A program made the position numbers and the translations under genes. Of a stretch of 64,000 bases of DNA, positions 1 through 11,584 are shown piece after piece. How positions within the stretch are numbered: position 1 is the first letter of the stretch; the number at the start of each line of letters is the position of its first letter. The stretch is from Chinchilla lanigera (taxonomy: Eukaryota; Chordata; Mammalia; Rodentia; Chinchillidae). The stretch spans positions 11,402,608-11,466,607 of the forward strand of contig NW_004955405.1 of NCBI RefSeq assembly GCF_000276665.1, in the 5' to 3' direction. The notes below the pieces were generated by a model that was given only the letters and a program-made list of their open reading frames with translations, was not told the origin of the DNA and made no database searches.

Positions 1-235
1 CTAACGGTCTTGCCTCTTCCCTTTGTGTATTCTCCCTTATTTTTTTCACTTCTCTTATTTGATTAGCCAGGACATTCCGTCCCTTGTCAAATAGAAAGGG
101 TCATAGCAGTCACCCTTGTTTGTTACTTAAAAGAAAGGCTTCTAGAGTTTCTCCACTAAGTATGATGTTTGAACATTTTTACCAGATTTGCCACTTGGGC
201 AATACAATGTTTAATGGTGTGTTTATTAATAAAGA
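1..235 (-). mobile_element. Old L1 (LINE-1) ORF2 fragment
   Basis: Read on the minus strand, this resembles the reverse-transcriptase part of ORF2 in old mammalian L1 families, around the stretch where the plus strand describes a 'cacccttgt...' block followed by 'agtatgatgtt'. It is very diverged and cut by the window edge. No intact frame remains. It is recognised from text similarity, not from an alignment. Confidence 0.6.
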
Positions 236-1971
236 AATTGAAAACCTCACATTGAGAGACAGTATTTCTTGCCAATAAAACACTGAGCCCCAAACTAAAC
301 TAAAAATCTGAACACATTCTTCCAGTTTAAAATACTTTTAATTGTGCTTTTACCTCCCAGGTTTTCTCATTTCCTTTTGCCAAATTTTAACTTGGGGAGT
401 AGAGGATAACAGTATTAATAGCTATTTGGAAAAACCAGTTAGTGTAATTTATGATTTCAGCTACAGATAGAAGTTCTCTACAACTACATATGAGGTATGT
501 ATTTAATGTAAATAGTTTTTACTAATACATATTGCTTTAGCATTCATATTTTAAGACCATTGTTTTAATCCTATCTCCACTTAGAAATTAACTAGTAATT
601 TGATCTTATTAAATGCACTTCTTCCTAATAAATGTGCATTATACACATGTTGGCTCATAGGATTGTTGTAACGGGAATAATAGTAATAATACAAAGTTTT
701 GTGAGAACTATATGTTCTAGTGATGACAATGCTTACAATGATACCTAACATTAAGCTGTTGTGTTATTATTTCCCAAACTTCTTAAATCTTCCAAGAAGC
801 AGACAGTGTGTATATGAGCACACATTTTTACTCATTATACAAATGAGGAAAGTGAAATTAAATTTACAGACAGAGCTAATATTCAGTGGGGATATAATAG
901 TACATTCTTAACAGCTATTAAAATGTTAAAATACTTCCACAAAGGTTAGTAAATAAGTCACTGCCCAACCGCCCCACATACCACTTTCCCAGCTTCTCTG
1001 GAACCAGAAACACCTCCATGATGCAGCAACTAGAAGGGTGACTCCTGAGTGACAGGAGTTGAGTACAGAATTGATGATGACCATGACTCCCAGGTTAGTG
1101 AGTGTTCTGAAAATCACCCTTATTGTAAATATCAGACCTAAAATTCAAACCCAAGTCTTAATGACACCAAGTTCTAATTAGCATAATGGACTAAATAAGG
1201 AAGAAGACAATAGACCATGAGTCTAATGAATAAGCTTCTCCTAAGCAAAAAATATGAGCAAATCCAGAAGAAGAGAATATCAGTAGTGCTTTGTGATTGA
1301 TCTAATTAAACGAACCATTTAATGCGTTTTAAAATTTCAATGTAGTACACACAGAACATTAATTCTATTCATCCATATGCTACTTTTTTATGAGATCCTT
1401 TTTATGTTTTGCAGCAAAACTATATTTTAGGATAAGCTATGAAATTTTCATTGCTATTTTAGTTGCTTTACCAAGGTTTAGACACATTCTGCAAAGTCAG
1501 GATCATAGTAACAACCATGTGTTTTTCTGTACAACATAATTTTGAAAAGTGTCACCATTTCAGCATGAAATTTAAGAGAAATTACAGAACACTAAACAGA
1601 TTAAGCATATTACAATATCTTAAATTTCCAGTATTAAAAAGTTTTTAAATATAATGTGTTTAACTATCCTACTTTACCTGTTGATAAAGTAGCTAAAACT
1701 AATTCAGAGACATTCAGCTCCTACAAAACAATTAGCAGTGTTGGTCATGGCCAGCCTCTTATAGAAGTGAAACCTAAAAGGAAATTGTTTGAAGAAATAA
1801 AAATTCTTTTTTCTTTTAAAAAGAATTTAAAAAACAATAGAAACAATACAGAATTTCAAAACTATTGTAATCTTCAAAGTAATTGCTCAGATTACCAGAT
1901 AGAGGCATGCAAAATTAATCAAACAATATAAGCACTATTCCTTTCAATGCTAATAGAAATTAGTAGGACAA
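236..1971. other. AT-rich single-copy DNA, no gene seen
   Basis: No recognisable exon or strong repeat. A short stretch near 830-905 ('caaatgaggaaagtgaaatt') looks like the core of a minus-strand MIR. Open frames here are short and lack any domain. Confidence 0.6.
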
Positions 1972-2154
1972 GTCCTGGTGAGATGGTGCACACCTGTAAT
2001 CCCAGCACTTGGGAGGCTGAGGCAGGAGGATTGCTGTGAGTTCAAGGCCAGCCTAGTCTACAAAGTGAGTTCAAGGCCAGCCTGAACTGCATAGTGAGAC
2101 CCTGTCTCAAAAAGACAAAAAAAAAAAAAAAAAAAAAGAAAAAGAAAAAGAAAA
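1972..2154 (+). mobile_element. B1 SINE (7SL-derived) with poly-A tail
   Basis: Contains the 7SL-type block 'cctgtaatcccagcacttgg', 'gaggctgaggcaggaggatt' and 'gagaccctgtctcaaaa', then an A-rich tail from about 2108 to 2154. The motif 'gtgagttcaaggccagcct' occurs at 2036 and again at 2065, exactly 29 bases apart. That is the internal duplication diagnostic of rodent B1. Flanks show a possible imperfect target duplication ('tagtaggacaa' / 'tagtacaatt'). Confidence 0.92.
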
Positions 2155-2162
2155 TAGTACAA

Positions 2163-2462
2163 TTATCTTAGCTATCTTGGTTATATGTATATATATTTTT
2201 CCCTTCCTTCTTTCCTCCTTTCCCCCATCCCAGTTCTTTCCTTTTAAGCAATGTCTTTCCCTTTCACAAAATCCATTACACCTTTTGATTTTATTTACTC
2301 TTTCAGTTTCTTACATTAGGGAGACAATACAGTATTTACACATGTGGGTCTGATTTATTTCACTTATGAGTATGGTCTCTAGTTGTATCCATTTATCTAT
2401 AAAAGCCTTGAGTTTATCTTTCTTTATAGCTGAGTAGTACTCCATTGTATGAAAATACCACA
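2163..2462 (-). mobile_element. L1 3' end, 5'-truncated
   Basis: On the minus strand this reads through the end of L1 ORF2 (a 'tggagtactactcagc'-like block), then 'actagagaccatactcat' and 'agtgaaataaatcaga', and into an A/G-rich 3' UTR. The same blocks occur in the larger L1 copies near 9760-9870, 17040-17150 and 33700-33800. No clear TSD was found. It abuts the B1 tail. Confidence 0.85.
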
Positions 2463-4589
2463 TCTTAAAAAAAGAAATAAAAATTCCTATTGCATCATTT
2501 TCAAAGAGTGTATAATAAGTAAATAAAGAAAAAGTAACAGATAAATACTCATCAGTGGCCTTGAATTGTAGGTTCCAAAGGCTATAAACTCATTACTTGG
2601 GACATAGAAGGTATTTTTTTCTTATTGTAATAATTTTCTACTGTATTTTCTGGTTGTTTATATACCTATTATTCCTTACTTGAAATTATAAATACGTTCA
2701 AATAAAGCCACAAGTTATATTCTTTATATTTCCTCAGAGGACCTACTACACATTAATGGAAGGTGCCACCTATAAAATCAGTGGGTGGATGAATTCATTA
2801 ATTAAAAACTAACAAAAAGAAATTGATGAATGATATGATTTCTCAGCCAGCCCAATTCAATTCTCCAAGGAAATTCAATAAATATTTGTTGATCCTTTAC
2901 TCTGAGCCAGGTACTTTAACCTCATAAAATATCAAGACCTATAGTATAACACCAATTAGTCTAACAGTTACTAGTGGGTTTTATATTATGATGCATTAAG
3001 TCCACTTCGATATAAAAAAAAATCCCTGTGCACTTCCTATTTGATAGCTATTATTTGCATAAAAGGAAGTATCTTTCCAAATTTCTAATGCTACCCTTCA
3101 AGAAACACATGCACACCTCAAAAATCAATGGGGAAAGTTGCAAACCAAGACACTTAGTGAATCATACCTAAATTTGATGTTGATTAGTTTACTGCTCAGA
3201 TCTTGTTTACTCAGTCACAGTTTTACTCTCCTTAATAAATATGTTACACAGCATTTTTAAAAAGAAGGGAAAGTTCTTCCAGGGAATTTACTGCCCTCTT
3301 CAACCTCCCTCCAAAAGTCAGTTTAAAGTAATATTTGCCAACCAATTCAACCAGGAACTATAACTAAGACCACAGCACCACATGATCAATCCTCTGAAAT
3401 GCTGCTGACAAAGCTGCCTCTAAAACAGATCATATGCCACCATTAGCAAGTCATCAGTCAATCTGCTGAGAGGCGTTTTTCTATATAATATCTTCTCTCT
3501 GAAGGCACAGAGGTCATATAGCATCATTGTATTCAAAGCGCTGGGAAATTTGAAAAATGTTTAAGATGGAAAATGTGACATGGTGTCTTATTTCAAATTT
3601 ACAGAATATTTAGAGCTTTACATTATGAGACTAGCATACATGATGTTCTCACCATTAGCATCAAAAGTAGATACATAAGTAGTTCTGTTGATGCATTTTG
3701 CTTATAGTCACATCAAAAAGAAATTTGTGGTAGCTATCTAGTTCCCAGAGTCATTTTTTCTCACTAGAAAGCCAAAGCCAGCAAAATGATGCAAAATAGG
3801 AGCAGAGCCTGCAAGCTCTACCTGGGAGACACTGAACAACTGGAGTGTCACTTGGTTACCCATTAGTTGCTATTTGGGTTGAAAGTAGCATAGCTATAGT
3901 TTATCCATGTGCATATTTTGAGCTCACTGCATTTAAAGCCAAAATTTTAGGAGATACTCAAAGAAAAACTCTCTCTAAAAGTTGAAGGATGTGTACACAT
4001 GTGGACTGTTTGTTCATGTGACATTATGAGACTTTGTAAAACCTCTATTTAATACTGTATGGATCTGAGATATTTTTTCATGGGTCTCTTGTTCTACAAT
4101 CTGTTGCCTAAGCTCACCACAGCACATTTCTCATGAGAGAAGCTCAGTTTCAGGAGCTAAAAAAAGCCTACAACATCAAATTTAAGTCCAAAATAAGAGT
4201 CATCACAAAAGAGTACTGATCATAAAACCGTGGTCATCTCAAAATAATAATTGACACAATTTGTTGATTACTTATGTAACAGTCTCCAGTTTACTATTCG
4301 TATAACTGGAAAATACTATGAAGGCAGCTTTTCATATACTTTTTTAAGAATTATGAAAAATCATTTTCATGTTAAATTAAATTCAAAATAAATATTTGGT
4401 ATTATTGTAATGTTACACGTAACTTCAGGATGGGTAGCAGAATAGCATGTGCTAATGATTCCTCTCCTATTTCACCAATTACGTCTTCTGTTTTGATGGT
4501 TTTGCCTTACCTTCCTGATCTCTTTCACATTTAAGCATTGTAGCGTATATGATTAGACTTCTCTCTATATATTGGTCATTTGCAGCTTA
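2463..4589. other. AT-rich DNA with sparse old repeats
   Basis: Mostly unrecognised single-copy DNA. A short piece at about 2870-2950 ('caataaatatttgttgatcc') resembles the end of an ancient MIR/L2-type element. No exon, RNA gene or promoter-like GC block was seen. Confidence 0.5.
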
Positions 4590-4745
4590 ATGTCTTTAGA
4601 TGCCATCTAAATGCTGACAATGCCCAAATTTAGCTTGGACAATTCTCCTAAACTCCATGTTCGTATGTCTATGCTTACTCAGTATCTCCATTTGAATATT
4701 TAACATATTCCCCAAAATTTGCATGACTCACATTAAAGTCCTTAT
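4590..4745 (+). mobile_element. L2 LINE fragment
   Basis: The run 'atgctgacaatgcccaaatt' followed by pyrimidine-rich text matches the plus-sense L2 block that normally reads 'atgctgatgactcccaaatt'. It is a short fossil with no coding potential. Confidence 0.55.
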
Positions 4746-4899
4746 ATTCTAACCTTCCTTCTCCCCCACAACCTACCCCTCCCATAGTCTTCTCCATCCT
4801 AATTAATGGGAGCTTCTGATTATTTGGACCAAAAACCTTCAAATCAACCCTATTTCCTCTTTCTCTCATGGCCAACATGTGCTATATTAGAAATACATG

Positions 4900-5275
4900 T
4901 TGTCTCCACCTTGAAAATATAGTTGAATACTACTTGGCAATGAAAGGAAGATGCATACACATAACAGAGAAAAGAGTCATCAATATTATTTTAATCAAAG
5001 AAACCAGATACAAAGCAGTATATACAGTGTTGCTCTGTCTGCATGAAGTTCAAGAACTGGAAACCAATGAATAGTGACAGAGATCAAAATAATCACTATT
5101 TCCTAATTTCCAGTTGCTAAGGGTATTGACCGAAAATGCACAAGGAAGTGTTGAAAGAACTTTAATGTTCTATAGTTTGACCTGGGCAGAGATTACAAAG
5201 ACACATGCATGTTAAAATTTATTAATTTATTGTACATATATAATACCTCAAATAAGTGTTAGTATAAAATGTACG
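4900..5275 (+). mobile_element. Ancient L1 (L1M-type) 3' end
   Basis: Shows a decayed version of the L1 3' signature: 'gaatactacttggcaatgaa', then an 'aaagaaaccagatacaaagc' block, 'ttctatagtttga' and 'ataatacctcaaataa'. The order and spacing match the 3' UTR of old L1M families. A second copy of the same type of tail is seen more clearly at 34172-34520. Confidence 0.7.
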
Positions 5276-6926
5276 TGACTTTTGCCTTGAAAGGATCAGA
5301 ATGTTGGAATATTTGATTATGCAAAACTCTTTGAAAGATTAAAATGTGAGTCACACATTCCTCCAGCAGTCTAAGCAACAGCCAAAAGAAAGGCTTGTGG
5401 AAAGCCTTTTGTCTAATGGACTAAATCCCAGGATATATGCAGAAGATCACAAGATCCTTGAGAATTTTTATGGCAGCAGAACCAGTTTCACTGAAAGGGA
5501 ACACTTCCCTGCACCAAAAGAAAAGTTTGCTGACTCCTAATGCTCTGCAGACAGAAGACATACTAATAAAACTACTCAGCTTCGAGTGCAGCACCACGGA
5601 AAAGTAAGGATAAACTCAAAGGTGGCAAACATACCAGAAGGTTCATACATTTTTATACAACAAACAAAATCAAGAATTACAACATAACAGCAATACTTCA
5701 TTTAACACTTGAATTTAAATGAAAAAATACATAAGATTCACAGCAACAGGCTTTTAGAGTTCATAAGTTATAACTATGTACAAACTATGTTGTTATCACA
5801 AATTATCTCAAGTATAACTTGCATAGATAACATATCTTTATTTTTTGAAAGGTTCAGCAATGTATTCAAAGTTACTCTAATCCATGGCCAAACTAGGAAC
5901 AATCATACTGATTCTATGGAAATATAGCTTTATATTTACATATGGGAGAATATTTGACCTGATAAACCAACAGCAAGATTCAACTAGCTGCTGGTTTCAG
6001 CTGAGACACACTTATTCTGTGTCCATTATTTTACAAACTTGTTTTCTTTTGTTCTGTTTTTTTCAATTTTTCATATTTTATTTAGTCTCACAGTTCCTTA
6101 GAGGAGGAACACATTTTCCTCTTTGCCCCAAAAGAAAGAATTTAAGTCAGACAACACTAAGGAGTCATCAGTTCTCTTCTTTTCTATTTCACATCAATTA
6201 TCACTTCCCTTCCTAGTTTCCTAAGAGATTATGAAAAACTGTTTCCCTGGCTCTAATTTTATTGTGAGATAGTTTTAACATTTGCTTTTTTAATGTTGAC
6301 ATCAGATGTTTTAATGCAATACATAAACGCAAAGTGGAATTTAATACAAAAGTGTACACAGTGTGACGACTCCTCCCCTTAACCTCACATCCGGTTCTCT
6401 TTCTCCGAAGCAGTCATGGCTACTAGTTTCTTCTACTAGAAAGACATTATCTCTTTATAAACACACATGTTTACATAAATATATAATTTTTCTTAATGAA
6501 TGAACCCACGGTACAGCTCCCTTCTGCACTGTTTATCCTTAACAATTGAGATACGTACAGATCTTCACTTTAAACAATTCTGTAGTTTTCTGTATTAGAT
6601 AACATATCTTTAAATACCCTAGTTTAAAAACTATGGTAAAACTTTACCATAAATGAGAAGCCCATAAATAGACACTTTATTTTTAAAACTTAACTTAGTA
6701 CTACCATAAATACTTAAGAACATTTTTCCTCCTGAGTGATTTTCTCACAAGGCTGAGAAGAAGAACCTTATATTTCCACCCTCTGAATGCAGCACCAACT
6801 CTGCATTTCACTACTGACTATGACTATGACTTATAAACAGAATTAAGCTTGTTGTCTAGAAAAAAGTCTACAGTTCTTATTTATAACTTATGTAATTTCA
6901 ACTATGAATAGCAATCAACAGCACTG
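5276..6926. other. AT-rich DNA, no gene recognised
   Basis: No repeat or exon could be named with confidence. The longest frame (about 110 codons, from 5884) has no domain and low-complexity hydrophobic content, so it is taken as chance. Confidence 0.5.
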
Positions 6927-6940
6927 TTAAGTGGCATTTT
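6927..6940. repeat. Left TSD of the 6.9-14.6 kb L1
   Basis: 'ttaagtggcatttt' here matches 'ttaagtggtatttt' at 14615-14628 with one mismatch. The pair brackets the large minus-strand L1 and marks its original target site. Confidence 0.85.
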
Positions 6941-9006
6941 TAATTAATTAATTTTTTGGTACATTTTAGGAATACCTATTGACCACTTTCATCATAGGGA
7001 TTTGAACCTGTACATGGCACAACCTGATACTATTTTTCACTTTCCCCAACAACCTTTTCAACCCTTTTTCCCTTCCTTATTTATAAAAACTTTGTTTCCA
7101 TTTTTTCCTTCTTTTCTCATTATTTTTTCTTCCCCTTCCTTACTTCTCCCTCCCACCTCCCTTGTTCCATTTCCCATTTGAATATTTTCTTCCTATTTCA
7201 CAATATCTATTATACACTTTGGTCATTATTTACACTTGTTTCTCACACCAGAGAAACAGTGCAGTATTTACACATGTGAGTCTAATTTATTTCACCTAAG
7301 AGTATGCTCTCATTCATTTACCTAGAAATATCTCAAGCTTATCTTTCTTTATGGCAGAGTAGTACTCCATTGTAAAAAAAAAAAAATCTTCCTTATCCGT
7401 TCATCAGTTGATAGGCACTTGGGTTGTTTCCAAGATTTAACTGTTACAAACTGTGCCACTATAAACATGCATGTGCATATGTCAGTGTGCTCTGATGCTT
7501 TTAATTCACTTGGGAAGATACCAAGAAGGGTAATAGTAATAACTGGGTCAAATGGAACCTCTAGTCCCACTTTTTTGAGTAATCTCCACATTGATTTCCA
7601 CAGTGGCTGCACCAGTCTACACTCCCACCAACAATGGAGAACAGTTCCTTTTTCTCCACAGGCCCACCAGCATTTGTTATTGGTTTATTTCTTGAAGATA
7701 GCCATTCTTTCTGGATTAAGATGAAATCTCAGTGTTGTTTTAATTGGCATCTTTCAAACGGCCAGTAACATTAAACACCTTTCATATATTCATTTGTCAT
7801 TTCTACTTCTTCATCAGAGAAGTGTGTATTAGTTTCAGGTGGCCATTTTTGGCCTGGGACTTTAAATCTGGGGGGTGGGGTCTGCTTTTTTTGAGTTCTT
7901 CATATTTTCTAGATATTAGTCCTTTATCTGAGGAACAGCCAGAAAAAAATTTTCCCCACTCTGTGAGTTGTCTCTTCACTCTGTTGATGGTTTCTCTTGC
8001 TGTGCAAAAGATTTTAATGAGATCTCAATTTTTGATTGTGATAATTCCTATGTGATCAGGGTTTTGTTCATAAAGTCTTTTCCTACAATGTCTCCAAGAG
8101 TTCTATGTATTCTATCTTCCAGCAGATTTAATGTTTCTGTTTTAATATTTAGGTCTTTGATCTATTTAGATTTTAGTTGAGTGGATGGTGAAAGGTGGAT
8201 CTAGTTTTAATCTTCGGCATGTGAAAAGCCAGTTTTTCCAGCACCATTTATTAAAGATGTTATCTTTCTTCCAGTGAAGGTGTTTGGCATCTTTGTCAAT
8301 GATAACAGGGTTAAGTATGTCTGCAGTCTTTCTGCATCTTCTAATCTGTTCCATTAATCCTGGAGTCTATTGCCAGGACCATGATGTTTTATCACAGTAA
8401 TTTGGTAGTATAATTTCAAGTTAGGGATTGTGATGCCTCCTGACTTGCCTTTATTGTCCAGAATTGCCTTTGCTATCTAAGGTCTTTTCTGGTTCCCAGT
8501 GAATTTTAGGATGACTTTCTTTAATTCTGTGTGAGATGTGCTATTGGAATTTTAATCAGGATTGCACTAAATCTGGAAAATAATTTTGAAAGTATGGCTA
8601 TTTTCACTATTTCGGTTCTTCCTACCCAAGAACAAGGGATATTTTTCCATTTTCTGAGATGCTCTTCAATCTTTCCTGTTAGAGTACTGTAGTTTTCAAT
8701 GTAGAGGTCTTTTACTTCCTTCATTAGATTGATTCCTAGATATTTCAATTTTTTCAGTGCTATTGGTGAAAGGTGTTTCTCTCTCAATAAGTTTGCTCTT
8801 TGTGTACAAGAATGCTATTGATTTTTCAGTGTTGACTTTGTATCCAACTATGCTACTGAATTTGGTTATTAAATCTACATGTTTTTTGGTGTTTTGGGGA
8901 TCTTCTATGTTAGAGTATCATGTCACCTGCAAACAATGATAATTAACTTTTTCCTTTCCTATTGTTATTACTTTGCTTTCTTTCTTTTGTCTAATTGCTC
9001 TGATCA

Positions 9007-9018
9007 ATGTTTTCATAA
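9007..9018. repeat. Left TSD of the nested L1
   Basis: 'atgttttcataa' here is repeated exactly at 10299-10310. Removing 9019-10310 rejoins the minus-strand L1 text smoothly, so this is the target-site duplication of the inserted L1. Confidence 0.95.
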
Positions 9019-10298
9019 GTAGTAAAAATCTTGAAGACATAGGGGTAGGCAGAGAGTTCACAAACAGGAACCAAACCACATGGGAAATACTTGAAAGAAT
9101 CAACAACTGGGATCTCATCCTACTGAAAAGTTTCTGCACATCTAAAGAAATCAACAGCAAAGTAAAAAGAAAACCCACAAATTGGGAAAAAAATTTAGCT
9201 GACTGTCCCTCAGACAAAGGTCTTCCATTTAAAACATATAAATAATTAAAAAACATCAGCCCCCCCCAAATTCAAAGACCCAATCCAAAAATGGGCATCT
9301 GAGATGAGTACACACTTCTCAGATAAAGAAATACAACTGGAAAAGAAATACATGAGAAAATGTTCAACATCTTTAGTCATTTGAGAAATGCAAATTAAAA
9401 CAATGAGATTTCATCTCACCCAATAAGAATGGCTATCATTAAGAAATCCACCAATAGCAAATGTTGGCAAGGCTGTGGAGAAATAGGAACTGTTCTCCAC
9501 TGCTGGTGGGAATGCAGACTGGTGAAACCACTGTGGAAATCAGTTTGGAGATTCCCCAGCAAACTAGGTCTAGAGGTCCCGTTCAACCCAGGTATTCCCC
9601 TTCTGGGTATTTTCCCAGAAGATCTGAAAACATCAAATCACAGTGATATATGTGCACCCATGTTTATAGAAATGCAATTTGTAATTACTAAATTGTGGAA
9701 GCAACCCAAATGTCCATCCACTGAGGAATGGATAAAAAAAATTGTGGCACTTTTATATAATGAAATATTACTCAGCTATAAAGAAAGATAAACTCAAGGC
9801 TTTTACAGGTAAATGGTCTCAACTGGAGACCATGCTCATAAGTGAAATAAACCAGACCTGCATGTGTAAGCAACATATTGTCTCACTAGTGTAAGAACCT
9901 GAAAGAGTGAATAAAAATTAGGAGGTATGATAGACATTGTGAAATGAAAGAAAAATGCTCAAAAGTAAAGAGCAACTGGGATGAGGGAAAAGAGAAAAGA
10001 AAGAAGGGGAAATTATGTATGTATGTATATACAGGATAGCTAACATTGTTGTACTACTGACCTGTATTGCTTTACTGAAAGGAGCAGTTAATGACTACTT
10101 ATGTGATCAATCTTGCATGTCTCTACTTGTTTTCCTGAGAAACCACTTTGAAGATATAAATACATAATACAACAACCATTGTTAAGTTCCTACCACTTTG
10201 TCTATAATTCAGTATTGCTTGTATTGTTCTTATGCTATCTTGTAAATGAATGTGTTTGTTAATATATTTTCTTTTATTTTTAAATAAATTTTAAAAAA
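9019..10298 (+). mobile_element. 5'-truncated L1 inserted inside another L1
   Basis: Plus-strand L1 starting in the late part of ORF2 and running through the 3' UTR to an A-rich end ('taaataaattttaaaaaaa'). It lies head-on within the minus-strand L1 and is bracketed by a perfect 12-base TSD. It matches the L1 at 32970-34171 block for block in ORF2. The 3' UTR contains one copy of the 'gatcaatcttgcatg...' unit that is duplicated at 17390-17690. Confidence 0.95.
9429..9791 (+). pseudogene. L1 ORF2 C-terminal domain, locally open frame
   Basis: A 120-codon open frame covering the end of ORF2. It keeps the cysteine-rich motif C-X3-C-X7-H-X4-C at residues 12, 16, 24 and 29. The family's tryptophan-rich block ('WKSVWRF') and the 'PFNPGIPLLGI' segment follow. 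The element is 5'-truncated, so this is a remnant and not a gene. It is the best-preserved L1 peptide in the window, which suggests this insertion is younger than its host L1. Confidence 0.85.
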
Positions 10299-10310
10299 AT
10301 GTTTTCATAA
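10299..10310. repeat. Right TSD of the nested L1
   Basis: Exact copy of the 12 bases at 9007-9018. The interrupted minus-strand L1 text resumes directly after it. Confidence 0.95.
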
Positions 10311-11269
10311 CTATATTGAATAAGAGTGGTGGTAGTCAACATTCTTCTCTTATTCATGACTTAGAGAGTAAAAGATTTCAGTTTTTGTCCATTTAGTGTG
10401 ATGTTGGCTGTTGTTCTGTCATAGATGGATTTTGTCAGATTGAGATAAAGACCATCTATTCCAATTTTCTGTAGGGTTTTTATCATGAATAATTGCTGGA
10501 CTTTGTCAAAAGCTTTTCTGCACCTATTGAGATGACCGTATATTTTTCCCTTGACTTTGTTAATATGGTGTATTGCATTCACTGATTTGAATATGTTGAA
10601 CCACCCCTGCATCCCTGGGATGAATCCTACTTGGTCATGGTGTACAATCTTCTCAATGATTTGCTACATTCTGTTTGCCGATATCTTATTGAAGATTTTG
10701 GCATCTATTTCATTAGGAAGATTGGCCTGTAGTTCTCTTTTATGGTTGGATCTTTGTCTGGCTTTAGTATCAGGATAATGCTTGCTTCCAGAAATGAATT
10801 TGGGAGTATTGCTTCCCTTTCTTTTTCATTTTTAATTTCAGAATCATCAACATTAGGTCTTCCCTAAATTTCTTGTAGAATTCAGCAGAAAATCTGTCAG
10901 GGCCTGGGCTTTTCTCAGGTAAAAGTGGGGTATTCCTCTATTACAGTTGTGTTAGTGCTTGTTTGGTTTTTCATGTCAGTTAATATTGGTATTATATAGT
11001 GTGATGCACTGGTATTTGGTGCATATATTTATAATTGTTATCTCTTTCTCTTGGATTGTTCCCTTTATAAGAATATAGTGACCTTCTTTGTCTCTCTTAA
11101 TCAGACTTGGCTTGAAATCCACTTTGTCTGCAAATAGAGTAGCTTTCCCTGCTCTTTTTTGGGGGGGTTTTGCTGCATGGAGTATTGTTTTCCATCCTTT
11201 GAATTTCAGTCTATGAATTTATTTTTGAATTAAATGTGTTTCTTCTACGCAGCATATTGTTGGATCTTG

Positions 11270-11271
<2 letters not shown>

Positions 11272-11300
<29 letters not shown>

Positions 11301-11372
11301 TACCAGGAATTAAACTCAGGACCTTGCATTTGCCAGGCAGGTGCTTGTGCCACTGAGCTATATCCCCAGCCC
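11272..11372 (-). mobile_element. ID-like tRNA-derived SINE in L1
   Basis: On the minus strand it starts 'gggctggggata', carries an A-box-like 'tagctcagtgg' and a decayed B box, ends in the GGTAC-type box (here 'ggtacta'), and has a long A tail (the T run 11271-11298 on the plus strand). The flanks 'tggatcttgtt' (11261) and 'tggatcatgtt' (11373) form an 11-base TSD with one mismatch. It interrupts the endonuclease part of L1 ORF2. Confidence 0.9.
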
Positions 11373-11584
11373 TGGATCATGTTTCTTAATTCATTCTTCA
11401 AGTCTATTTCTTTTGGTTGGGGAATTGAGACCATTAACACTGATGGTTATAACTGATGTATATTGATTTATCCTTGCCATGTTACTTTCCTGCTGTTGGT
11501 TCCCTTTTATCCCCTCTGTTTAACTGCTTGATGTGTCTTGTGGATTTATTCTGTTTACATTCATGGAAATGTAGCCCTTGTTAT

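Larger units (their letters stand above)
7340..11470 (-). pseudogene. L1 ORF2 remnant (endonuclease/reverse transcriptase)
   Basis: L1 ORF2 encodes the endonuclease and reverse transcriptase used for target-primed insertion. Read right to left, the endonuclease N-terminus lies near 11450 and is interrupted by a SINE at 11372-11272. Near 10920 the text jumps from the mid-endonuclease to the reverse-transcriptase entry block, so the end of the endonuclease and the linker are deleted. The reverse transcriptase is split by the nested L1 at 9019-10298. The catalytic box at 8933-8919, usually F-A-D-D, reads F-A-G-D. The C-terminal part survives as an 87-codon frame at 7612-7349. Confidence 0.88.

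Noticed and set aside
5884..6216. 110-codon frame with a hydrophobic middle
   Set aside because: Low-complexity Phe-rich text in AT-rich DNA, no domain, no start context.
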